From assembly GCF_025685605.1 (NCBI RefSeq), contig NZ_JAGTUT010000001.1:3534001-3598000 (forward strand): a stretch of 64,000 nt of DNA, given 5' to 3'. Positions 1 through 8,678 of the stretch are shown here, piece after piece. The notes below the pieces were generated by a model that was not told the DNA's origin, did no database searches, and saw only the letters and a list, made by a program, of their open reading frames with translations. Both the position numbers and the translations under genes were made by a program. The DNA is from Granulicella arctica (GTDB lineage: Bacteria; Acidobacteriota; Terriglobia; Terriglobales; Acidobacteriaceae). How positions within the stretch are numbered: the stretch's first letter is position 1; every line of letters starts with the position of its first letter.

Positions 1-1
1 C

Positions 2-1033
2 GAGTGTCTGATGGGATGCGTGCTGCCTGCAGGACTTGGGCAGAATCCAGCTCGTCAGGCTGCGCTGCAGGGTGGACTTGCGGATACGGTCTCGGCGATG
101 ACGTTAAACATGGTCTGCGGTTCGGGATTAAAGGCCGTTGCGCTTGCGGTGCAGAGCGTGATGACCGGTTCTGCCAGGATCGTTGTCGCGGGCGGAATGG
201 AATCCATGTCGAATGCACCTTATCTGTTGCCGCTAGGACGCAAGGGCTTTCGGATGGGCGATGCTACGGTGGTCGATTCGATGGTGAAGGATGGATTGTG
301 GTGCGCCTGTGAGGACTTCCACATGGGAATGACTGGCGAGCTCGTGGCCGAGAAGCATGGCATCACGCGCGAGGAGCAGGATGCGTACGCGCTTGCTTCG
401 CACCGGAAGGCTGCTGCAGCTTGGCGCGAAGGGCGATTCGATGCCGAGGTTGTGCCGGTTGCAGTGCCTTCGCGCAAAGGCCCGCCTGTAATGTTTGCGA
501 AGGATGAGAGTGTTCGTGAGGATGCTTCCCTTGAGGCTCTAGCGGCACTGCGGCCTGCGTTCAAGAAGGATGGAACAGTTACGGCGGGAAATGCTCCGGG
601 TGTGAACGATGCCGCGGCTGCGGTTCTCGTGATGTCGGCTGCTCGGGCGAAGGCTTTGGGGTTGAAGGCGATGGTGACGGTTCGTGCGCAGGCGACGAGT
701 GGCGTTGCGCCGAAGTGGGTAATGCTCGCTCCAGTGACTGGTGTGCAGAAAGTGTTAGAGCGAGCGGGTTGGTCGATCGACGAGGTTGACCTGTTTGAAC
801 TGAACGAGGCGTTTAGTGTGCAGGCGTTAGGCGTGATGAAGGAGCTTGGGCTTGATGCGTCGCGGGTGAATGTCAACGGAGGTGCTGTGGCGATTGGACA
901 TCCGATTGGGGCGAGTGGAGCACGAGTGCTGGTGACGCTGATCCACGAGATGATGCGTCGCGATGTTCGCAAGGGTGTTGCTGCGCTTTGTCTTGGTGGC
1001 GGGAATTCAGTGGCTTTGGCGGTGGAGCGATAG
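2..1033 (+). CDS. Acetyl-CoA acetyltransferase (thiolase), 5' end cut by window edge
   Basis: Thiolase-superfamily enzyme that condenses two acetyl-CoA or cleaves acetoacetyl-CoA in the cytoplasm. The open frame runs from base 2 with no start, and ECLMGCVL aligns with the early thiolase strand, so only about 40-50 residues are missing. The acylated cysteine lies in [11 protein letters not shown] near base 117. The catalytic His is in [15 protein letters not shown] and the second Cys in [12 protein letters not shown] near the C-terminus. All three catalytic residues are present, so the enzyme should be active. The product could equally be a beta-ketoadipyl-CoA or 3-ketoacyl-CoA thiolase, because substrate cannot be read from these motifs. 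The methyltransferase gene follows 35 bp downstream on the same strand. Confidence 0.93.
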   Translation, partial: ECLMGCVLPAGLGQNPARQAALQGGLADTVSAMTLNMVCGSGLKAVALAVQSVMTGSARIVVAGGMESMSNAPYLLPLGRKGFRMGDATVVDSMVKDGLWCACEDFHMGMTGELVAEKHGITREEQDAYALASHRKAAAAWREGRFDAEVVPVAVPSRKGPPVMFAKDESVREDASLEALAALRPAFKKDGTVTAGNAPGVNDAAAAVLVMSAARAKALGLKAMVTVRAQATSGVAPKWVMLAPVTGVQKVLERAGWSIDEVDLFELNEAFSVQALGVMKELGLDASRVNVNGGAVAIGHPIGASGARVLVTLIHEMMRRDVRKGVAALCLGGGNSVALAVER

Positions 1034-1068
1034 GAGGTGAAAGGCTCAACACCGACTATGCTTCGAGT

Positions 1069-1833
1069 ATGACGGTGCATGCGGAGCGGTTTACAGGTCG
1101 GGTCGAGGAGTATGAGCGGTATCGTTTGCGCTACTCGCTTGCGGTGTTGACGTTGTTGCGCGAGCGGTGTGGTTTGCGTGAGAGGGATGTTGTCGCCGAT
1201 GTTGGGGCTGGAACGGGAATGCTGTCCGAGTTGTTCCTGGAGAACGGGAATGCTGTTGTGGCGGTTGAGCCGAATGCTGCGATGCGGGTTGTGTGTGAGC
1301 GACTGCGCGAGAAGTATCCTCGGCTTACAGTAGTTGACGCTTCGGCTGAGGTTACTTCGCTAGGTGATGCTTCAGTTGACTTCGTGACTGCGGGGCGAGC
1401 GTTCCACTGGTTTGATCCGGCGCTTGCGCTTCCAGAGTTTCGTCGGGTGTTGCGTTCTCGCGGATGGCTTGTTCTGGTTGCGAATGGACGGAGTGTCGGC
1501 GACTCGGAGCAGGCTTTGGAGTATGAGCGGATTCTGGCTGAAGAGGATGTCGATCAGAAGGACGTTGCGAGTCGGTACAAGATGCATGACGTTGCAGCTG
1601 CTTTGTTTGCTGAGGGCTCGCTGATTCAGGAGCAGTTGCATGGTGAGCAGCGACTGACACTTGAGGAATTTCTTGGACAGACGCAGTCGTATTCTTCGGT
1701 TCCGCTTCCTGGAGACGCGAAATATGAAGGCATGCAGCGTGCTCTGCGGGAGCATTTTGCACGGTGGCAGCGAGAGGGTGTGCTCACAATAAGGACCACT
1801 TGCCTGCTGACCTGCGGCATCCTGGGAGCCTGA
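1069..1833 (+). CDS. Class I SAM-dependent methyltransferase
   Basis: Methyltransf_11/UbiE-like Rossmann methyltransferase of about 254 residues; substrate unknown. SAM-binding motif I is VADVGAGTGMLSELF and motif II is VVAVEPNAAMRVV. The stretch VDFVTAGRAFHWFD is typical of this subfamily, with the usual FRRVLRSRGWLVLV strand after it. The ATG at 1069 is preferred because the protein then begins just before the conserved FTGRVEEYERYR segment. An upstream in-frame ATG at 988 would overlap the thiolase gene. The best Shine-Dalgarno-like sequence (GGAGGTGA, 1033-1040) is too far from 1069, so the start is uncertain. The stop codon abuts an intergenic repeat that begins at 1832. Confidence 0.85.
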   Translation: MTVHAERFTGRVEEYERYRLRYSLAVLTLLRERCGLRERDVVADVGAGTGMLSELFLENGNAVVAVEPNAAMRVVCERLREKYPRLTVVDASAEVTSLGDASVDFVTAGRAFHWFDPALALPEFRRVLRSRGWLVLVANGRSVGDSEQALEYERILAEEDVDQKDVASRYKMHDVAAALFAEGSLIQEQLHGEQRLTLEEFLGQTQSYSSVPLPGDAKYEGMQRALREHFARWQREGVLTIRTTCLLTCGILGA

Positions 1834-1892
1834 GTACCCCCCGTACCTGGAGTGATAAAGTCTTCAAAACAGGTCAGTTAGGTGCGTACTTG
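1832..1892 (+). repeat. Interspersed intergenic repeat, copy A
   Basis: About 61 bp that align with 17801-17867. Both begin with a GTACCCCC block, share the 17-bp core AAGTCTTCAAAACAGGT, and end with TTAGGTG(C/G)GTACTT. The core is also in the longer repeat at 59004-59132. The copy begins inside the methyltransferase stop codon, so it sits exactly at a gene end. A second hairpin-like stretch follows at about 1910-1936 (GTACGACTTC against GAAGTCATAC). Confidence 0.7.
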
Positions 1893-2114
1893 TATGATTT
1901 TCAGTACGATTTAGTACGACTTCGGGGAAGTCATACGACTTTATGTACAGTTCGTGCCGAACAAATTGAGGTGGGGCGTGAGGGTTATCACGAATCGGCA
2001 CGGATGACGCGGCTTTCATTGACACCTCTGGATTGTCTCAGGCGTCGACGATTGAGGCTTGCTGTTGGGCGGCATATGATCACAGCTTGTTTCGGTGTGA
2101 TCAATGGAGTGTCT

Positions 2115-2735
2115 ATGCGGATGGTTTTGCTTGCTTTGATTGTGGCGTCTGGGGTTGCGGCAGCGAGTGCGCAGCAGGATGCCCCACGTGTCTATGAGGC
2201 CACTCGCAGCAGTGAGTCCTATCGCAGGGCGGTGCTGGAAACGTACACGAGTTACGAGACCTCGTTGTCGACACACTGCCCTAAAGTTGACGTAAACATG
2301 AACACGAGCGACGCCAAGGTGCTTGGACCTTTTGTGACGGATGCGAACGGTTCCATCGTGTCAGGTCATTGGAGGGAGACTACGGAGGGAACGGCTTGCG
2401 GAGAAAAGCGACTCTATAACGCTTCAGTCGTCATTCGCGACGGTAAGTCGCAGGTGCTTTCGCTGTTTCCGGGTCACTCGTATGCAAGTGCGGTTCTACA
2501 GCGCGACGGGGTGCAGTATGCGGCCGTTGGCGCTGGCGCGGGACAAGGGTGTATGGCAGAGGTCCTGGATACTGTGCTGCCGGATGGGGAACCGAGTGGA
2601 CCGAAGCTTCCCTGGGTGGAGAAGTGGACGGTGCGGGCTTGTGGCAAGCGATCTGTGGTGACGATGCACTTTGTGCCGGATGCTACCGGGACGACAATCA
2701 ACGTTGCGCTGAAGGAGACGGTTGCGCTGCCGTGA
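2115..2735 (+). CDS. Secreted protein of unknown function
   Basis: A 206-residue protein with an N-terminal signal peptide (MRMVLLALIVASGVAAASA, probable cleavage before QQDAP), hence exported to the periplasm or beyond. The mature part has paired cysteines (THCPKV, GTACGEK, GQGCMAE, VRACGKR) that could form disulfides, and a beta-rich C-terminus ending in TTINVALKETVALP. I recognise no named domain. The ATG at 2115 was chosen because it opens directly into the signal peptide and has a GGAG about 6 bp upstream. The frame is open further upstream, but that would place 117 unrelated residues, including a repeat-encoded stretch, before the signal peptide. The 281 bp upstream hold repeat copy A and otherwise nothing I can name. 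Confidence 0.75.
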   Translation: MRMVLLALIVASGVAAASAQQDAPRVYEATRSSESYRRAVLETYTSYETSLSTHCPKVDVNMNTSDAKVLGPFVTDANGSIVSGHWRETTEGTACGEKRLYNASVVIRDGKSQVLSLFPGHSYASAVLQRDGVQYAAVGAGAGQGCMAEVLDTVLPDGEPSGPKLPWVEKWTVRACGKRSVVTMHFVPDATGTTINVALKETVALP

Positions 2736-2817
2736 TGGAGTCTAGCTGTCGATAAGTGAGGTGAACGGCGATTGCAGGTGCAACGAAGATCTCTGCGAGA
2801 TGACCTGGAACGAGCAC

Positions 2818-2892
2818 ACGCAGGTTCCTTTGGGAATGAGAGAAAGAAAGGCAAGGGTAAGCGCAGGTCCTTCGGCTTCGCTCAGGATGACA
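2818..2892 (+). repeat. REP-like intergenic repeat, two units
   Basis: Two adjacent units. The first runs from CGCAGGTTCC to AGAAAGAAAGGCAAGG. The second is CGCAGGTCCTTCGGCTTCGC followed by TCAGGATGACAG. The first unit recurs inside the serine dehydratase gene at 3719-3757, and the second recurs at 23519-23549. On the reverse strand the second unit reads as the CATCCTGAGCGAAG type of short repeat that is common between genes in many bacteria. Confidence 0.7.
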
Positions 2893-2928
2893 GCTTTGGG
2901 TGGGGTGCACTCGGCTGATTCTTTGCAG

Positions 2929-4419
2929 CTAGCACTCGATGATGTTGAGGGCGAGGCCGGCTAGTGAGGTTTCTTTATAGCGGGATTGCATGTCAAGGCC
3001 GGTCTGGTACATGGTGGCGATGACCTGATCGAGCGAGAGTTTGTGGTCGCCGGTCTCGTGCATGGCCATACGGGAGGCGTTGATGGCTTTGACGGCGCCC
3101 ATGCCGTTGCGTTCGATGCAGGGGATCTGGACGAGGCCTCCGATGGGATCGCAGGTCATGCCAAGGTTGTGCTCCATGGCGATCTCGGCGGCGTGCTCGA
3201 TCTGGGCGTTGGTGCCGTTGAGGGCGGCGACCAGCCCTCCTGCGGCCATGCTGCAGGCTACGCCTACTTCGCCCTGGCAGCCCACTTCAGCGCCGGAGAT
3301 GCTGGCGTTCTCTTTATAGAGGATGCCGATGGCGGCGGCGGTGAGGAAGTAGCGGATGAGGCCTGCTTCCTTCTCTTCGGCGGAGCCTTCGGTGAAGCGT
3401 AAGTAATAGTGAGCGATGGCGGGGATGACACCGGCTGCTCCGTTGGTTGGGGCGGTGACGACGCGGCCACCTGCGGCATTTTCTTCGTTGACGGCCATGG
3501 CGAAGACGGTGACCCAGTCGATGGGAGCCAGCGGGTCGGTTGAGCCTATGGTGTTGAGACGTTCCGCGAGTCGGTGCGCGCGGCGGCGAACGTTGAGGCC
3601 TCCAGGGAGAATGCCCTCGGTGGCGATGCCGCGTTCGGTGCTTTCGCGCATGACCTGCCAGAGAGCCAGGATGCCGGAGCGGATTTTATCTTCGGAGGTT
3701 GTGGGTGCGTCTCTTAAACGCAGGTCCCCGTCGGGAATGACAGAAAGAAAGGCAGGGCGTTTGATGTTGAGGGTTGAGTCGCTGAGGAGGGCGCACTCGT
3801 TGGCGAGGAGTAGTTCGGCAATGGTGAGACTGTTGGTGGCGGCGGTGGTGAGGAGATCGTGCGCGCTGGCGAAGGGGTAGGGAACTGTGCGGGTGGAGGC
3901 TGGAGCGTTAGCGCTTTGCTGGATCTCGTACTCGGCCTGCGAGAGGATGAAGCCGCCGCCGATGGAGTAGAAGATGCCTTCGCTGAGTAAGGTTCCTAAA
4001 GAGTCGGAGGCGGAGAACTTCACGCCGTTGGGATGAGTGGTGGCGCCCGGAGTTGGATACATCTGGCTACGGTTGAAGTGCAGGTGTTCGGCCTCGACGA
4101 AGCGGATGGGCTGGGTGCCGCCGAGGGTGAGCGTGCCGGTGGTGCGTATGGCGGCGAGCAGCGTTGGGATCGTTGCAGAGTCGATGGTGTCGGGAGCTTC
4201 GCCGAGGAGGCCGAGGAGGATAGCTCCGTCGGTGCCGTGGCCGATGCCGGTGAGGGCGAGCGAGCCGTAGAGATCGACCGTGATGGAGCTTGTGCGCTGG
4301 AGTAGATCGGCCTCGGTGAGGGTCTGGACGAAGCGCAGGGCGGCTCGCATTGGACCGACGGTGTGGGAGCTGGAAGGGCCGATGCCGATTTTGAAGAGTT
4401 CGAAGAGGCTAGTGTTCAC
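2929..4419 (-). CDS. sdaA: L-serine ammonia-lyase (iron-sulfur L-serine dehydratase), single chain
   Basis: Converts L-serine to pyruvate and ammonia with a 4Fe-4S cluster. The 496-residue protein holds both domains: the N-terminal beta region (FKIGIGPSSSHTVGPMRAA) and the C-terminal alpha region. Cluster cysteines lie in VGCQGEVGVACSMAAGG and in MTCDPIGGLVQIPC. The start is GTG at 4419. The odd feature is at residues 221-234. There the DNA is a unit of the REP-like repeat found at 2818, read in frame as RPAFLSVIPDGDLR. About 28 residues around it (roughly 214-241) are absent from ordinary family members, where the flanking helices join directly. A YjbR-family gene lies 31 bp upstream on the same strand. 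Confidence 0.95.
   Translation of the reverse strand: MNTSLFELFKIGIGPSSSHTVGPMRAALRFVQTLTEADLLQRTSSITVDLYGSLALTGIGHGTDGAILLGLLGEAPDTIDSATIPTLLAAIRTTGTLTLGGTQPIRFVEAEHLHFNRSQMYPTPGATTHPNGVKFSASDSLGTLLSEGIFYSIGGGFILSQAEYEIQQSANAPASTRTVPYPFASAHDLLTTAATNSLTIAELLLANECALLSDSTLNIKRPAFLSVIPDGDLRLRDAPTTSEDKIRSGILALWQVMRESTERGIATEGILPGGLNVRRRAHRLAERLNTIGSTDPLAPIDWVTVFAMAVNEENAAGGRVVTAPTNGAAGVIPAIAHYYLRFTEGSAEEKEAGLIRYFLTAAAIGILYKENASISGAEVGCQGEVGVACSMAAGGLVAALNGTNAQIEHAAEIAMEHNLGMTCDPIGGLVQIPCIERNGMGAVKAINASRMAMHETGDHKLSLDQVIATMYQTGLDMQSRYKETSLAGLALNIIEC
3719..3757 (+). repeat. REP-like repeat unit inside the sdaA coding sequence
   Basis: This stretch (CGCAGGTCCCC through AGAAAGAAAGGCAGGG) matches the intergenic unit at 2818-2856 over nearly its full length, in the same genomic orientation. 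It is in frame with the serine dehydratase gene and adds no stop codon. It lies between two conserved helices, so it is probably a solvent loop that tolerates the insertion. Confidence 0.7.
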
Positions 4420-4450
4420 GTCAGCTTGATTGTAGGCGTTTGGGCACCGA

Positions 4451-4804
4451 CTATTGCGGAGTCCGCTTCGCTTTGCTGCTGCTCTTCCTGGCTACGACGT
4501 TGTGATAGGCGGTGGTCAGTGCGCCGAGCAGGGTTGCTTCATCGACCGCGTCCAGGTGGACAAGCGTGGCGCCGCCGAGACCCCACGCTCCGGGGACAGG
4601 CTCGAAGATGCCGGGTAACTCCGCGATGAAGGCGGCCTGCTGCTCAGGCGTCAGTTTCACCATGCCGCAGCCTCGCGCCTGCGCGGCAAGCGTAGCGAAG
4701 ATGTGATTGTTGATGCGGAAGTCGGGCTGATTGAAGTGAGAGCTCTCGATGGCGTCAGGCAGGCTGAGAGCGAGTTTGCGGAAGAGGGCGATGGCTGCAG
4801 GCAT
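4451..4804 (-). CDS. MmcQ/YjbR family protein
   Basis: A 117-residue protein of the MmcQ/YjbR (CyaY-like fold) family, which has no firmly assigned role. Diagnostic pieces are [25 protein letters not shown] near residues 15-39, the central [15 protein letters not shown] segment, and the C-terminal [12 protein letters not shown] with [11 protein letters not shown]. The length is normal. It is divergent from comM across 78 bp and lies immediately upstream of the serine dehydratase gene, so the two may be cotranscribed. The basic C-terminus ([11 protein letters not shown]) is unremarkable. Confidence 0.85.
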   Translation of the reverse strand: MPAAIALFRKLALSLPDAIESSHFNQPDFRINNHIFATLAAQARGCGMVKLTPEQQAAFIAELPGIFEPVPGAWGLGGATLVHLDAVDEATLLGALTTAYHNVVARKSSSKAKRTPQ

Positions 4805-4882
4805 AGGTTTGAAGTAACCTCCTGGAGACGTAATGCTACACTTGCGGCACTCTACTGCCTCATCGCATCATCAGGCCAAACC

Positions 4883-6475
4883 ATGCTTTTTAAAGTTCGC
4901 AGCGCTGCCGTTTATGGAATCGACGCGCATATTATCGACGTCGAGGTGGACTACTCGGGGATCAAGACGGCCCAGGAGGAGTTTCATACGGTGGGACTGC
5001 CGGATGCGGCGGTTCGAGAGAGTCGCGACCGGGTGCGATCGGCGATCAAGAACTCCGGGTTTGACATGCCGCCGACGCGGATCACGATCAACCTTGCTCC
5101 AGCGGACCTGAAGAAGGAAGGGTCAGGGTTCGACCTGCCGATTGCGATTGGGATTCTCGGGGCGTATGGGGCGCTTCACATCAAGGACCTAAGTGACTTT
5201 TTGCTGGTGGGCGAGCTTGGGCTGGATGGACAGCTGCGGGCGGTGCAGGGGATGCTGCCGATTGCGGTGGCTGCTCGGGCGAAGGGGATCAAGAACCTGG
5301 TGATTCCGGCAAGCAATGCTCGGGAGGCTGCTGTTGTGGAGGGTGTGAACGTTTACCCGGTGAGCAGCCTGCTGGAGGTGCGGGAGTTGCTGAACTCGGC
5401 AGCGTTTGGGTCGATCACTGCGGTGCCGCTGAAGGTGGAGACGACGGAGCTGCTGAACGAGATGCAGCACTTTCCGTTCGACTTCAAGGATGTGCGTGGG
5501 CAGCATGTGGCGAAACGGGCACTCGAGGTGGCGGCTGCGGGTGGGCATAACATTTTGATGATTGGACCACCAGGGTCGGGGAAGACGATGCTGGCAAAGC
5601 GGCTGCCGTCGATTCTGGCTCCGCTACGGTTTGAGGAGGCGCTGGAGACGACGAAGATCCATTCGGTGGCGGGAGTGCTGGATGCGGAGCAGGGGCTGGT
5701 GACGCATCGGCCGTTCCGGTCACCACACCACACCATCTCGGATGCAGGGTTGATCGGGGGCGGTGCTGTGCCTCGGCCGGGTGAGGTGTCGCTGGCGCAC
5801 AACGGTTTGCTGTTTCTGGATGAACTGCCGGAGTTTCCGCGCAACGTGCTGGAGGTGCTGCGGCAGCCGCTGGAGGATGGCATGGTGACGATCGCGCGAG
5901 CGGCGATGAGCCTGTGCTTCCCGGCGCGATTCATGCTGGCAGCGGCGATGAACCCTTGTCCGTGTGGCTATTTCAACGATAAGAGCAGGGAATGCATGTG
6001 TACGCCGCCGATGATTCAGAGGTACGTGTCGAAGGTGTCGGGGCCGCTGCTGGATCGGATCGACATCCACATCGAGGTGCCAGCGGTGCAGTACAAGGAG
6101 TTACGGGGCGGGTCGGCGGCTGAGGGATCGGCGGAGATTCGGGCACGGGTGCTGGTGGCGCGGGAGAGGCAGCGGGAGCGGTTCGAGGCGGGGGCTGAAC
6201 GAACGAAGGGAACACCGCGGACGGCATCGAAGCCGGTGTACGCGAATGCACAGATGAGCACGCAGCAGATTCGGATGTATTGCGAGCTTTCGTCGGATGC
6301 GGAGCGGTTACTGGAGCGGGCGATGCAGCAGCAGGGACTCAGCGCGCGGGCGCATGACCGAATCCTGAAGGTGGCGCGAACGATTGCGGATATCGAAGGT
6401 GCGGACTCGATTGCGGTAAAGCATATTGCGGAGGCGATTCAGTATCGGACGCTGGATCGGAGTTACTGGTCCTAG
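4883..6475 (+). CDS. comM: YifB/ComM family Mg-chelatase-like AAA+ ATPase
   Basis: A 530-residue protein. In naturally transformable bacteria ComM is a hexameric helicase that helps branch migration during integration of incoming DNA. The N-terminal Lon-protease-like fold starts at [16 protein letters not shown]. Walker A is [11 protein letters not shown], Walker B is [11 protein letters not shown], and the family zinc-type motif is [10 protein letters not shown] with a later RECMCTPP. The C-terminal Mg-chelatase helical domain carries [19 protein letters not shown]. The ATG at 4883 was chosen because the conserved fold begins there; the frame is open 180 bp further upstream but that part overlaps the yjbR-type gene. 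Confidence 0.93.
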   Translation: MLFKVRSAAVYGIDAHIIDVEVDYSGIKTAQEEFHTVGLPDAAVRESRDRVRSAIKNSGFDMPPTRITINLAPADLKKEGSGFDLPIAIGILGAYGALHIKDLSDFLLVGELGLDGQLRAVQGMLPIAVAARAKGIKNLVIPASNAREAAVVEGVNVYPVSSLLEVRELLNSAAFGSITAVPLKVETTELLNEMQHFPFDFKDVRGQHVAKRALEVAAAGGHNILMIGPPGSGKTMLAKRLPSILAPLRFEEALETTKIHSVAGVLDAEQGLVTHRPFRSPHHTISDAGLIGGGAVPRPGEVSLAHNGLLFLDELPEFPRNVLEVLRQPLEDGMVTIARAAMSLCFPARFMLAAAMNPCPCGYFNDKSRECMCTPPMIQRYVSKVSGPLLDRIDIHIEVPAVQYKELRGGSAAEGSAEIRARVLVARERQRERFEAGAERTKGTPRTASKPVYANAQMSTQQIRMYCELSSDAERLLERAMQQQGLSARAHDRILKVARTIADIEGADSIAVKHIAEAIQYRTLDRSYWS

Positions 6476-6829
6476 GTTGCGGAAGGCCGCTGGTCGATGA
6501 ACATTCTATTTCTGGAATATCGATAATCGGAAGTTCCCGAAATAAGTATTGACCTTATCTGTCAGACAGGTTACTTTCCAATAGGTCGAGGTTGTTGCAC
6601 TGAAGTTTGCACAGTCTTAGCCGAGGAGCAGGAATTGCTGCTTTTCCGTCGTCGGGTCTGCATTTTGTTGGTCCGGTCAGGAATTGGAGTCGCCCCGCTA
6701 AAAATTGAGTCTAATCGTTATGGTGAGCCTGACGTGAGTTGTCTTCAGGCTGCACCGTATCTGTTGATATTCGAGGTATGCGTGGGCTATCCTGCGCGAC
6801 CTCTTCGAGGATAGAAAGAGGAGACACTT
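6476..6829. other. 354-bp intergenic region between comM and the omega-like gene
   Basis: No gene seen on either strand. It contains a short palindrome (TATCGATA) near 6520 and two promoter-like stretches: TTGACC near 6550 with a weak TACTTT 17 bp on, and TTGATA at 6764-6769 with TATCCT at 6788-6793. A purine-rich ribosome-binding site (AAAGAGGAG) precedes the downstream ATG. Confidence 0.5.
6764..6793 (+). promoter_or_regulatory. Candidate sigma-70 promoter for the omega-like gene and perhaps rho
   Basis: TTGATA and TATCCT separated by 18 bp, lying 37-66 bp before the ATG at 6830. The -35 hexamer matches the consensus in five of six positions and the -10 in four. Such matches occur by chance, so this is only a candidate. 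Confidence 0.3.
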
Positions 6830-7051
6830 ATGCGCTCAGATCTTATTTTTGGAGCACTCACGCACGTCACGAATCGCTATCAGCTTTGTCAGCTGGCTTC
6901 CAAGGCGACCCGTAAGCTGCACAAGCCGAACACCCGTCTTCAGGACACAACGAACGAGGTCCTTGATCGTTTTAAGGACACAGTTCCCATGGACGAGGGC
7001 AGCGAAGCACCTGTCGAGAAGGTACAAGTTCAAGAACGCCGCGCGGCTTAG
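6830..7051 (+). CDS. Small protein resembling RNA polymerase omega subunit
   Basis: A 73-residue protein with a strong ribosome-binding site (GAAAGAGGAGACACTT) before its ATG. The core NRYQLCQLASKATRKL resembles the omega-subunit helix NRF(D/E)LVLVAARRARQ. RLQDTTNEVLDRF follows where omega carries its second helix, so RpoZ is my best reading. The usual N-terminal residues differ, so it may instead be a lineage-specific small protein. It lies directly upstream of rho on the same strand, 181 bp away, in keeping with a role in transcription. Confidence 0.6.
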   Translation: MRSDLIFGALTHVTNRYQLCQLASKATRKLHKPNTRLQDTTNEVLDRFKDTVPMDEGSEAPVEKVQVQERRAA

Positions 7052-7232
7052 TGCGCGGCTAGTTCTTCCCACCCAAGATTTGTATTGCTCCAGTTACCTA
7101 TCTGCCGTACACTTCAGATTCATCAGTCAACATTCTGCATTTCACTGAGCTTCGGCCTTCCGCACGACCCCCTCGTCACGCAGATTTCGCCTCCGTTCCA
7201 AACACCCTCCCTCCAAAATTCCCAGGTAAAAC

Positions 7233-8483
7233 ATGACGATTTCTGAACTGAAAGAGCACAACATCGCGGAGCTGAGCAAGCTTGCGCGTGGACTCGATAT
7301 TGCGGGCACCAGCGGTCTTCGCAAGCAAGACCTTATCTTCAAGATTCTGCAGGCGCAGAGCGAAAAAGAAGGGCACATCTTTGCTGAGGGCGTCCTTGAG
7401 ATCCTGCCCGATGGCTATGGCTTTCTTCGCTCCCCTGACTACAACTATCTGCCCGGACCTGACGATATTTACGTCTCGCCATCGCAGATCCGCAAGTTCG
7501 ACCTGAAGACGGGCGACACCATCAGTGGCAATGTGCGTCCTCCCCACGAGGGCGAGAAATACTTCGCGCTGGTCAAGATCGAGGCGATCAACTTTGAATC
7601 GCCAGAAGAGACGCGTAACAAAATTCTGTTCGACAACCTGACACCGCTTTATGCGCAGGAACGAGTGAAGATGGAGACGGTTCGTGAGCACATCTCCGGC
7701 CGTGTGATGGACCTGCTTACTCCGGTGGGCAAGGGACAGCGTGGCTTGATTGTTGCTCCGCCGCGCACCGGCAAGACGATGCTGTTGCAGTCGATCGCGA
7801 ACAGCATTACGGCCAACCACCCCGAAGTGGTGCTGATTGTATTGCTGATTGACGAGCGTCCGGAAGAAGTTACCGATATGCAACGTTCGGTCAAGGGAGA
7901 GGTTATCTCTTCGACCTTCGATGAGCCCGCAGCCCGCCACGTACAGGTCGCCGAGATGGTGATCGAGAAGGCGAAGCGTCTCGTAGAGCACAAGCGCGAC
8001 GTAGTGATCCTGCTTGATTCGATCACCCGCCTGGCTCGCGCGTACAACACGATTGTTCCACCTTCGGGCAAAGTGCTCTCAGGCGGTGTTGATTCGAATG
8101 CGCTGCAGCGTCCGAAGCGCTTCTTCGGTGCCGCTCGTAACATCGAGGAGGGCGGATCGCTCACAATTATCGCCACCGCCCTGGTTGACACCGGCTCGCG
8201 CATGGATGAAGTGATCTTTGAAGAGTTCAAGGGTACGGGCAACATGGAAGTCATTCTCGACCGGAAGCTGGTCGACAAGCGTGTCTTCCCGGCGATTGAC
8301 ATTCAGCGTTCCGGTACCCGTAAAGAAGAGCTTCTGATCCCCAAGGAAGACCTTCAGCGGACCTGGATACTACGTAAGGTTTTGAATCCACTATCACCTG
8401 TCGAGGCAATGGAGTTGTTGACGGACAAACTGGCCAAGACCCGAAATAATCAGGAATTCCTTCACAATATGAGTTCACTGTAA
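7233..8483 (+). CDS. rho: Transcription termination factor Rho
   Basis: Hexameric RNA-dependent ATPase that terminates transcription and unwinds RNA-DNA hybrids. The 416 residues follow the standard order. The Rho_N helix bundle is [19 protein letters not shown]. The RNA-binding cold-shock-like domain contains [13 protein letters not shown]. The ATPase has Walker A ([11 protein letters not shown]), Walker B ([16 protein letters not shown]), and the Q/R-loop region [21 protein letters not shown]. No inserted or acidic N-terminal domain is present, unlike Rho of some actinobacteria and Bacteroidota. A strong hairpin terminator follows at 8508. Confidence 0.98.
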   Translation: MTISELKEHNIAELSKLARGLDIAGTSGLRKQDLIFKILQAQSEKEGHIFAEGVLEILPDGYGFLRSPDYNYLPGPDDIYVSPSQIRKFDLKTGDTISGNVRPPHEGEKYFALVKIEAINFESPEETRNKILFDNLTPLYAQERVKMETVREHISGRVMDLLTPVGKGQRGLIVAPPRTGKTMLLQSIANSITANHPEVVLIVLLIDERPEEVTDMQRSVKGEVISSTFDEPAARHVQVAEMVIEKAKRLVEHKRDVVILLDSITRLARAYNTIVPPSGKVLSGGVDSNALQRPKRFFGAARNIEEGGSLTIIATALVDTGSRMDEVIFEEFKGTGNMEVILDRKLVDKRVFPAIDIQRSGTRKEELLIPKEDLQRTWILRKVLNPLSPVEAMELLTDKLAKTRNNQEFLHNMSSL

Positions 8484-8507
8484 GGTAGCTCGAAAACCTG
8501 AAACGAG

Positions 8508-8540
8508 AGGTGCGGCCTATCTGGCCGCGCCTTTCCTTTT
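8508..8540 (+). terminator. Rho-independent terminator after rho
   Basis: Ten-base-pair stem AGGTGCGGCC / GGCCGCGCCT (one G-T pair) with a 5-nt loop, followed by TTCCTTTT. It lies 25 bp after the rho stop codon. Confidence 0.75.
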
Positions 8541-8678
8541 GTGGGTCGGCACGTTTATTCACGAGATTCCTGTAAACATTGAATGTAAGCACTTGCATAC
8601 AACCAATTAATCCTAGATACTTTCGTAACATAGAGGATTGCTGCCCATACCTTATGGAGCGTGGAAGGGGTCGGCTGG

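Noticed and set aside
1789..1833. Broken C-terminus of the methyltransferase caused by repeat A
   Set aside because: VLTIRTTCLLTCGIL fits the usual last strand of the family, so the protein is complete and the repeat starts only at the stop codon.
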